The notes under the pieces are model-generated. The model saw nothing but the letters and a program-made list of their open reading frames with translations, made no database searches and was not told the origin of the DNA. From NCBI GenBank assembly GCA_949361645.1, contig OX442433.1, positions 2,180,192-2,244,191 on the forward strand: a stretch of DNA of 64,000 nt, given 5' to 3'. Origin of the DNA: Spongilla lacustris. Taxonomy: Eukaryota; Porifera; Demospongiae; Spongillida; Spongillidae. How positions within the stretch are numbered: position 1 is the first letter of the stretch; every line of letters begins with the position of its first letter. Shown piece after piece: positions 11,683 to 22,000 of the stretch. Both the position numbers and the translations under genes were made by a program.

Positions 11683-12748
11683 CGGGAATTAAAGGCTAAC
11701 CTCTCCACTTGTAGCATAGTGAGGGCTTGCCTTCTTCATGGACTCTTTTGCTGCATCAGGTACCACTTGCTGGTACAGTCTGTTCACATAAACTGAATGA
11801 ACAAGGACATAAAAAATGAAATCAATCATCTCAGACCCCACCTGAGCAGATGTATCACTGCTTCACTTCACCCATACCAGCAAATACAGAGAAAGTCATG
11901 TACTGGCAAGGTAATATGCCAGCAAAGGTGAAGTCTCTCATTTGCATTGATATTACTAAATCCAAACAGTACTCTTCTAATTAGCAAGGTAATGACCAGA
12001 CTGCACCCTGGAACTAGCCCAGACACATGACTGCTTGCAGTGTGGGCAAACAAACTGGACCCTAGTTTATTACAAGATAGCTACTGTCCCTTCCCAAGCG
12101 AGTAGTGTACAGAGCAACAGGATTACTAATTATGGTACTCTTACCTGTATGAAAGATGCTAAAGTGCAAGATGGGTTGCAAGGACAGCCGCACAGCTGGG
12201 CAAGTTTGAAGGCCTTACGTTCAACCGGGCTTCATCTCTCGTACTAACGGTATAGTATAGAATCAAGATACCCATTTTTTTTAGGGGCCTACATGCATGT
12301 ATATCTATCGCACTAACCTGCAGGGTCCAACATGATTTCCTTCCCAGAACAGGATGTTCCGCTCCTTGAGGCCTCGGGTTGTGTCAATACGTGGTCCAGC
12401 AAAAAACCATTCAACACACTTATAGTAGCGTTCCGCTTGCAACTGAGTGCCAGTAGTAGCCTCCCTGCTTCAAACCTACTCAGAACAGTTTCATTTTCAT
12501 CTCTAGAGGAAAAGGACCGTTAAGAACATGTGATCAGTTTTTTAACTTAGGGTTATTAACTTCAGACTGAAACGCGAGTGCTAGTGGTATTATTGCACAT
12601 TCAAATCGTGTGCGAAGAACTCTTGTATGTACGCTGTTGTTGCCAAGCCTCTATGCATAAATATGGAGCCACCATTTTAAATAGTAGCACGGCCGGAATT
12701 TTATACGCCAACTCCTCCTTTAAGGATGAAACCACAAAGTTGGTTTGA
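11683..12748. other. No gene recognised
   Basis: Short unrelated frames only. Nothing could be supported. Confidence 0.5.
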
Positions 12749-13488
12749 CACTCACTCACTCACTCACTCACTCACTCACTCACTCACTCACTCACTCACT
12801 CACTCACTCACTCACTCACTCACTCACTCACTCACTCACTCACTCACTCACTCACTCACTCACTCACTCACTCACTCACTCACTCACTCACTCACTCACT
12901 CACTCACTCACTCACTCACTCACTCACTCACTCACTCACTCACTCACTCACTCACTCACTCACTCACTCACTCACTCACTCACTCACTCACTCACTCACT
13001 CACTCACTCACTCACTCACTCACTCACTCACTCACTCACTCACTCACTCACTCACTCACTCACTCACTCACTCACTCACTCACTCACTCACTCACTCACT
13101 CACTCACTCACTCACTCACTCACTCACTCACTCACTCACTCACTCACTCACTCACTCACTCACTCACTCACTCACTCACTCACTCACTCACTCACTCACT
13201 CACTCACTCACTCACTCACTCACTCACTCACTCACTCACTCACTCACTCACTCACTCACTCACTCACTCACTCACTCACTCACTCACTCACTCACTCACT
13301 CACTCACTCACTCACTCACTCACTCACTCACTCACTCACTCACTCACTCACTCACTCACTCACTCACTCACTCACTCACTCACTCACTCACTCACTCACT
13401 CACTCACTCACTCACTCACTCACTCACTCACTCACTCACTCACTCACTCACTCACTCACTCACTCACTCACTCACTCACTCACTCACT
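12749..13488. repeat. Perfect (CACT)n microsatellite, ~740 bp
   Basis: About 185 uninterrupted CACT units with no visible interruption. Open frames here (Thr-His-Ser-Leu repeats) are by-products of the 4-nt period, which is open in all + frames. Because it lacks interruptions it is probably highly length-variable; the assembled length may not be exact. Confidence 0.98.
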
Positions 13489-14741
13489 GTGTGTGTGCGC
13501 ATTTATACATCTAATATCCATTGTGAACACGCACATGCACCTGCATTTTGCATGGTCACTATAACAGATGTTGTGGCCTCTCTAACTTCATCAAGTCTAG
13601 AAAGGAAGTAATGTGTTGTTTGGGCAGTGTGGTCAGTGTGGTCACCTGGGCAGCTATACACAGGTCTGTGGTAGATTTTAGGCTGTAACAAATTTCTTAG
13701 CATGTCAGTAACACATGTTTCTTTGCTAGTCTCCCACACTCGGGAATATGTTTCTGAAGACCACTTAACATATAATGCCTCCTCTTACACACCACACTGG
13801 ATCACTTGTTGAGGATTATATATGTCATGTCCTGGCCTCACAATAAGGTCATTAGGACTATTCTGTATCCCTTATGAATCAGCAATTAGAAACCACACCC
13901 ACATTCAACTGACATTCTTATTCAATGACAACATCACACAAAACACCCTGACTAGAAGTCAAACCTGATTTTGGATAATGCCCACATTCACACACTCCAT
14001 TGGCATGGTCATTCACTCACTCCATTGGCATGGTCATTGGTGCAACAGATGAAGAGTCTGAAGCCACACCTACAGTACATCCAGGTGGCACTCCAATTCA
14101 AAGGCCACAAAACACAAGACACCATGCATTAGAAGCAAACCTGATGTCACACACAAGACACCATGCATGCATTAGATGCATGATGTCACACGCACGCACA
14201 TCCATGCAGGTGATAGACAAAAGGCTTGCAGATGGACTAGCTTCTGAACTATATGTAACACATGCAGTGAAAACGATGGGTGCGTGAGCTGCATGCAACA
14301 CACTCGTAAACTGCATACGACACACTCGTAAAACTGCATACAACACACACGTGAATACACGCGCGATATACATGCATGCATGCATGCATGCGTGGAAGCT
14401 CACCACTAAACATGTGATTTACTTAGGTTCAATCCCTACATGTACACTTAACAGCTCAGTAGAAAGAGAAGTTAACGCACGTGCTCTTCACATAGTATAG
14501 GAGGTATAATTTGAAGCTATAGATTGTTAAAACGGTCAATTCTAGTACCGTACTGCAAAAACGTTTTGGCGACAACTATAGTTGGCTGAAAGTTCCGGCA
14601 ACAGTGTCGCCATCAACTTAATATTCTCCGCCAACAGCGTCGCAGAGGGGAAGGGGCATTCTGCACGTAATTAAATAACCAGCTGTAGCCTTAGAAGGGA
14701 TGCCGCCAGGCGTCCCTATGGCTCTTGCCACTCTGAAGCGC
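13489..14741. other. No gene recognised; short direct repeats
   Basis: Local direct repeats occur, including CTCCATTGGCATGGTCATT twice around 13995-14038 and CATGCATGCATG near 14370. No coding evidence was found. Confidence 0.5.
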
Positions 14742-15152
14742 CACAGCAAAAAAAAAAACGCATCAAATCAATTCTTGATTTCCAATTAACCGATTACCGC
14801 CGAGATACGCACATCTGCGTCAAAAATGTGTTTACCGTTACCAATGAATTCTTCACACCCCTTTGAAAAGTTATACCAATTTGAGGTTACTCATGTTCAC
14901 GGCTTCAGATTATGTTGTTAAAACCCATTCCAGCTATACCTAAGATTCCTCTGCTGCCTCATTTAGCTGTTTTTGGACAACTCTACTTTAGCTAAGCAAA
15001 AATATTTCGGACGTTAATCGGTTAATTTGTCACTTACATTCTGTTACAGAAAGTTGACATCCTGATACAGATATATATTCTGACATTCTGTACCGGAATG
15101 AAAGTGACAAATCCATTTGAAATCAAAAATTGATTCGACGCGTTTTTTTGCT
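14742..15152. mobile_element. MITE-like element A (CACAGCAAAAA... ends)
   Basis: It starts CACAGCAAA with CGCATCAAATCAATT just inside and ends with the matching inverted sequence AATTGATTCGACGCG plus a T-run and GCT. The end is slightly truncated relative to element B. The 411-bp interior is non-coding. Confidence 0.7.
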
Positions 15153-15154
15153 AT

Positions 15155-15328
15155 CACAGCAAAAAACGCATCAAATCAATAATTAATTGATTTCACAACG
15201 GATTTTTAAATCAATTGTTAAATCAACGCATGATTTGATAGTAAAATCAAGTGCACTTGATTTGCGATTGATTTTACTGTGAAATCAATTGTGAATCAAT
15301 AATTGATTTGACGCGTTTTTTTGCTGTG
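15155..15328. mobile_element. MITE-like element B, same family, palindromic
   Basis: 174 bp bounded by CACAGCAAAAAACGC and its near complement ending TTGCTGTG. Much of the interior also folds back through repeated TGATTT/AAATCA motifs. It sits 2 bp from element A, so the two inserted next to each other or one duplicated. The terminal repeats are not shared with any coding element in the window. Confidence 0.75.
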
Positions 15329-15656
15329 TGTGCGCGCTAAATGATATAATTTATTGTTGTACAATACAAAGACACTACCGCGCCTGTAGCATGCAGAGTT
15401 TAATACCGGTGTATTACTAGCGGGCCTTACATGTACGAAATAATTCCTTTCTCCCCGCTGTACACTGATACTGGTAATTCTGTTCAATTCGAACGTTGAT
15501 GGAAAGGACATGCAGCGAGCGACCATGTCAATGAAACAAAAATGCATGTTTATGAATTGAAGCCGTCTGTCAGGCAGGGTCGAGTGTTTATGAATAGTTC
15601 TGACCATAAACAGTAGTCTCTCGTGCTATGACGTAATGCAGTTACATTCGAGAGAC

Positions 15657-15665
15657 TATATAAAA
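15657..15665 (+). promoter_or_regulatory. TATA box of the microexon gene
   Basis: TATATAAAA lies 42-50 bp upstream of the ATG at 15707. A start site about 30 bp downstream would give a very short 5' leader of roughly 20 nt. No other strong TATA-like motif precedes the start. Confidence 0.65.
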
Positions 15666-15706
15666 CAGTCAGACTACACGCTTCGAACAAAACTTCTCCA
15701 ACAACA

Positions 15707-15778
15707 ATGCTCAAGGAACTAGCTGTTTTCGTGGCATTATTGGCCTGCGTTGCCGAGGCCCGTCCGTACCTCAATGAG
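15707..15778 (+). CDS. Microexon gene exon 1: signal peptide
   Basis: The 72-nt exon encodes MLKELAVFVALLACVAEA followed by six further residues (R, P, Y, L, N, E). A lysine and glutamate precede a hydrophobic core, and the small residues A-E-A before the arginine fit a signal peptidase site. The exon ends in phase 0 before a GTGAAC donor; reading through the donor reaches TGA after five codons, so splicing is required for a longer product. This is the only start near the TATA box. Confidence 0.85.
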
Positions 15779-16032
15779 GTGAACTATAATTGATCGTTCC
15801 AACAGGCGCGTAATATAGCGTCACTGCCTCAATGAACCGCAGCTGGAGAACGAGAACACCGACGGAGACGTTAAGGAGCAACAGGTGACGGATAGTAAGC
15901 TACAGAAACTCCATGGAATACGCATTTGCGTTCAACTTTCATGTGTTTCTTTGAAGACATGATTAATAATTACCTGCGTATGAAGAATACTAACCAGGTG
16001 AAGAAGTCTGAAATAGTACGTACGGAGAAAAG

Positions 16033-16064
<32 letters not shown>

Positions 16065-19000
16065 TTAGAATCCATCTAAAACAATCAACAAGGTTTTATT
16101 TACATCTGTGCGAATAATTGACGAGTTCCTACAGGTGTGGGTTAAGGCGGGCCGGGTGCTTAGCTCGTAGCCCCGGCGTTCCTGGTTCGCTTCGCTCACG
16201 CTAGCCTGCGGCGCTCACATGATCAGGGCCTGCGCGTGCGGCGCTCTCGCCCCTTCAGGGATCCCGCTAGTTCAGGTGTAAATTATTGTACCGGTGTAAA
16301 TTGAACTTGTTGATTATTTGAGATAGATTCTAACGAGGCTAAACTACAGCACAGCCGGATTTGGTTTACTTTCTCATCTCCGCTTGTTCGTTTTGCAGGT
16401 GGCGGGCGCGGTGAGTTATGACGCGAGCACTGCATGCAGAAATAGAATCGTTGCCAAGGCTCTATGAATCGGTTGTGCATGCATGTCGGCTATATGAAAT
16501 ATCCTTGCATGGTACCTCTGCGGCTATACTGACGTGAAAGTCAAATTGATTTGCATTAATTTGTCTTACATTTGTCACTCTTATTCTTGTAGGCTGCGTG
16601 CGTAAGTTTTCCATCATGTCTCTCTCATTTTGATATCACTACTCATGCACGTCTTGGCTTCAACTATGTAGCCTTTCAAGTCATGCGTAAGTATGTGTAT
16701 AATTCATCCCCTGCAAAGCTCACGTATTTATATATATTATTATATATATAATTATATATAATTATATATTTACTCCTGACCTGACCACTCAATATATCTA
16801 TATGCAGCACGTAAGTCAGTAGAAGCTTGCATTACATAGTGTGTTATTCAACCGTTTGTCATTTGGCTCTCACCATTGGTAATCAGGATGTAAGTGACGT
16901 GAAGATGTTAACATTGATAGATTATCGGTTCCTTCGTTCTGTTACATAATACAACATAACTGATCAATGTCATACAGTGTGTAAGTACCGATTACATTGT
17001 ACGAAATCATTCTTTGAACGTTGTTGTGTTAATGGCTACTGCTGTCAACTGGCATGCAGACAGTAAGTACCAATGACGTTGTGACCTTCACGCTTCTTAA
17101 TAATGTCTCCATGAATACTGTTATGAACGATTAAGAGATCTAGAGTAAGTACCAATGATGTTGTAGTGATGATATTGTGCTTTTATGCTTCTTAATGCTG
17201 TCTCCATATTATGAACAATACATGCAGGTAGTAAGTACCAATGATGTTGTAGTGATGATACTGTGCCTTTATGGCTTCTTAATACTGTTTCTATGAATAA
17301 TATTATGAACAATGCAGGGAGTAAGTATCAATGATGTTGTAGTGACATCGTGCTTTTCATGGCTTCTTAATACTGCATGAATACTGATTTGAACAATGCA
17401 GTATGTAAGTACCAATAAATTTGTGGCCTTTCATACTGTCAATTATGAACAATACAGGTAGTAAGTACCAATGAAGTTGTAGTGACATCTGCCATCCATG
17501 GCTTCATAATACTGACTCTATGAATACCATTATGAACAATACAGATAGTAAGTACCAATGATGCTCAAGGCTTCTTAATACTGTCTCTATGAATAACATT
17601 ATGAACAATACAGCAAGTAAGTACCAATGATGTTGTAGTTCTTAATACTGTCTCTATGATTATCATTATGACCAATACAGCAAGTAAGTACCAATGATGT
17701 AGTAGTGATATTGTGCCTTTATGGCTTCTTAATACTATCTCTATGAATACTATTATGAACAATGCAGGAAGTAAGTACTAATAATATTGTAGTGACATCA
17801 TGCTTTTTATGGCTTCTTAATTCTGTCACTGTTTTGAACAATGCAGTGTGTAAGTACCAATGATGTTGCAGTGACATTTGCATTTCATGGTTTCTTACAC
17901 TGCTCTATGAATACTATTATGAACAATACAGGCAGTAAGTATCAATGATGTTGTGGGGATGATATTGTGCCTTCATGGCTTCTTGATTGCTATTTCTATG
18001 CATACTATTTTGAACGACACAGGCAGTAAGTACCAATGATGTAGTGACATCTGCATTTGATGGCTTCTTAATACTGTCTATGAATACTATTATGAACAAT
18101 ATAGGCAGTAAGTACCAATGATGTTGTAGGGACATCTGCCTTTTATGGCTTCTTAATACTGACTCAACTATCTTGAACAATACAGCAAGTAAGTACCATT
18201 GATGTGGTAATGATGAGTATGGCTTCTTAACACTGTCTATGAATCATGTACTATTATGAACAATGCAGCGAGTAAGTACCATATCGTGCTATTATGGCTT
18301 CTTAATACTGTCTCTATGAATACTATTATGAACTATACAGATGGTAAGTACCAATGATAAAGTGACATCTGCCTTTCATGGCTTCTGTCTATGAATACTA
18401 TTGTCAACAATACAGGAGGTAAGCACCAATGATGTTGTACATGTAGTGAAGTCTGCCTTTCATGGCTTCTTATAATGCTGTCTCTATGAACAATACAGTT
18501 GGTAAACACCAATGATGTTATAGTGACATCATGGCTTCTAACACGTGTCTTTATGGCTTCTTGACACTGTCTATATGAATACTATTATGAACAATACAGG
18601 GAGTAAGTACCAATGATGTGATGATATTGTGCCTTTATGGCTTCTTAATTCTGTTTCTATGAATAATTTTTTGACCAATACAGAATGTAAGTACCAATGA
18701 TGTTGTAGAGATATCTTGCCTTTTTGGCTTCCTAATACTGTCTCTATGAATACTGCTTTGAACAATGCAGTGTGTAAGTATACCAATGATGTTGTAGTGA
18801 CATCTGCCTTTCATGATTTTTAATACTGTCTCTATGAATACTATTTTGAACAATATAGGACGTAAGTACCAATGATGATGTAGTGACATCTGTTTTTCTT
18901 GATTCTTAATACTGTCTCTATGAATACTATTTTGAACAATATAGGACGTAAGTACCAATGATGATGTAGTGACATCTGCCTTTAATACTGTCTCTATGAA

Positions 19001-22000
19001 TACCATTTTGAACAATATATAGGACGTAAGTACCAATGATGTTGTAGTTACGGTGGCCCGGTAGATCGCGCACACGAACTATTAAATGGAGCGTTAAGCG
19101 TAATACAGGGTGTCCACGAATGAACGCAACGCTTTTGAACGCGAATAACTTTTGATAGGATGATAAAAAAAAAATCTCATATTTTGAAACTAAGTTGGTC
19201 GGTTTCCTCAAATTTTTTTACATCCAATTATTAATACATTATTAATCATGTTAATCAATTTTAATATTTTGAAAGTTCACATATCGATTGTGAAGCTTCG
19301 TTCAAAATATTGGATTTTTTCCACATTCACAACTAAAACTAAGATCCACTACTTATTTCTTTTCGCGTACGCATGCGCACACGACCTCGTCCCAAGACTT
19401 ATTTCGTGATTAGTCTGTCACGTGATACAATTTGGAGGCGGATCTTTTTAAAAAAGCAATGCCCCACCTCCTACGTGGGTGTTACGAGTCAGCAAGTGCT
19501 AATTACATGTTTACACCCAATGTGGTGCGCACCAATTAGCACAATCGTACAGACAGACACTACTACGGGCTGATAAGAATTTGACATGCAATGCCATTCT
19601 GTGAGTTAGGAAACGGAGACGCACACGTGTATACACACGTGTGTGATTTACACACGCAAATCTAAGATTACAGCTCTCTCGGAGCTAATAGCCTACAGCA
19701 GCATCGCATCCCAAGCAGCACACAGTAATTTGTGGGCATATCTGATTTTGTCTCTTAACTAGCTACGTAGCTAAGATCCCGTGGAGTCAAACCAATGCTA
19801 TGTATGGGTACTGCCTGTGCCGGATTAAGGATATACTCTTGTGTTATGTGAAGTGCCATTTAATGCTGTAAGGAAAGCCTCATGTCATACATATGTGAAG
19901 GGTCAGAGAGCATTCAAGCCTCCATCCAGTTAAGTGATTAATTGTGCATGCTGTTAAGCTAGGTATTTGCTTTATAAATCTTTTATGGTGGTGCTTTCAA
20001 CGTGAGCTTCTAGCTGTGACTCTCTGCTTAAAAATACACCTGCAGGTTTAGATGATAGCAAAGGTTGCAGTTTTAAAGAAAAGCCTTTATTCCTAGTTCC
20101 AGATCACAGTGTGTGCTGTTGCTTAATTATGTGTCAGTGTGTAGACCACCGATCTCAAAGCTAATGTTGCAAGCCTCCAGCAAGGTTTTAGATAATTTGT
20201 TTTTCTAAAGAGAAGGTGTGCATTACTTTCAATGTTCATCCCAAATCCTTTTTTGTGCTGCTTGTGGTGCTTTTGTTAAAAATCACCAGCTAATGTTCAA
20301 AGCCACTGGACAGGTTTTCAATGATTGGATTTAAGAGCAGTGTCACTATATCCCATTGCGAGCCTGTTAGCTAGTTCCTAGATCAGGATGTGCCTAAATT
20401 GGGATTAGATGAATTTTGAAGACAGCTGTTTTAGGTGAGGTGTGCTTGCATCATGTTCGGAGCCTTTCTAGCCGTGTTAACTGTGGCCTTTGCATAATTA
20501 GACTCTCTGGTTTTTTTTAATGTGAGGGTGTGTTTAACTGTCTAATGTTGACCAGTAAGGATGGGGTAGTGTTGTAGCTAGTTTCCAGATCATAATGTGC
20601 ACTGATGCTTACATGTATGTAGTGAGAGGCTTTTGTATTTAAATGAGTCATGTTTTTATGTTAGGGGCCAATGCTTTCATTTTAGAGTATCAGCTGATAT
20701 GTAATGCCTCGAGCTATGTTTTAGAAAAAAAATAAACACACACACACACACATGTTGGTCCACTATGACCTGGGAACGTGCAACAATGATGCATTACTTG
20801 AACAGCATGCACAATCATGTTGTGTGCAAATACATTACTGGATGGTATGAAACTCCCTCAGGAGTACCAATACTCTTAAGACGTGGCAACACAAGTACAT
20901 CCAACCATCTAAAACCTAGCTGTAAGCTTGCTACACCACAACAGGAGTCTCCTGAGGCTGATGCATAAGCAACAACACATAATGTAGACTGGGAACTTCA
21001 TGTAGCTAACAGCAAGACCCAAAACATGATGCTCACTTTAAGACATACAGTGATTGTCATCTGCTAAGAAACTCGTAGCTTTATGAATTGAAATTAAAGC
21101 TCAAACTCTCTAACAGCACTATTTCCGTGATATTATCTAAAACATAGCTCGAGGCATTACATATCAGTTGATACTCTAAAATGAAAGCATTGGCCCCTAA
21201 CATAAAAACATGACTCTTTTGAATACTAAAGCCTCTCACTACATACATGTAAGCATCAGTGCACATTATGATCTGGAAACTAGCTACAACACTACCCCAT
21301 CCTTACTGGTCAACATTAGACAGTTAAACACACCCTCACATTAAAAAAAACCCAGAGAGTCTAATTATGCAAAGGCCACAGTTAACACAGCTAGAAAGGC
21401 TCCGAACATGATGCAAGCACACCTCACCTAAAACAGCTGTCTTCAAAATTCATCTAATCCCAATTTAGGCACATCCTGATCTAGGAACTAGCTAACAGGC
21501 TCGCAATGGGATACAGTGACACTGCTCTTAAATCCAATCATTGAAAACCTGTCCGGTGGCTTGTAACATTAGCTGGTGATTTTTAACAAAAGCACCCCTT
21601 CACTGTCTGTTTAAAAAGAAGAGAGCCATCCATGCATACACAAGCAGCACAAAAAAAGATTTGGGATGAACATTGAAAGTAATGCACACCTTCTCTTTAG
21701 AAAAACAAATTATCTAAAACCTTGCTGGAGGCTTGCAACATTAGCTTTGAGATCGGTGGTCTACACACTGACACATAATTAAGCAACAGCACACACTATG
21801 ATCTGGAACTAGGAATAAAGGTTTTTCTTTAAAACTGCAACCTTTGCTATCATCTAAACCTGCAGGTGTATTTTTAAGCAGAGAGTACCTTTAACCTTAA
21901 TAACACTCACAGCTAGAAGCTCACGTTGAAAGCACCACCATATTAGATTTACAAAGCAAATACCTAGCTTAACAGCATGCACAATTAATCATTTAACTGG

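Noticed and set aside
12726..13611. Two long + strand open frames (262 and 288 codons) of Thr-His-Ser-Leu repeats
   Set aside because: They are products of the CACT tetranucleotide repeat, which has no stops in the + frames; no coding evidence.
15843..15884. Shorter exon 2 ending at the GTGACG donor (15885)
   Set aside because: With that end the next exon at 15957 would read ACA TGA. The GTAAGC donor at 15895 gives a phase that stays open, so it was preferred.
17121..19211. Minus-strand open frames with repeated YLLPVLFIIVFIETVL-like segments
   Set aside because: They are antisense shadows of the repeated introns in the microexon array; they break at unit changes and lack a start or splice logic.
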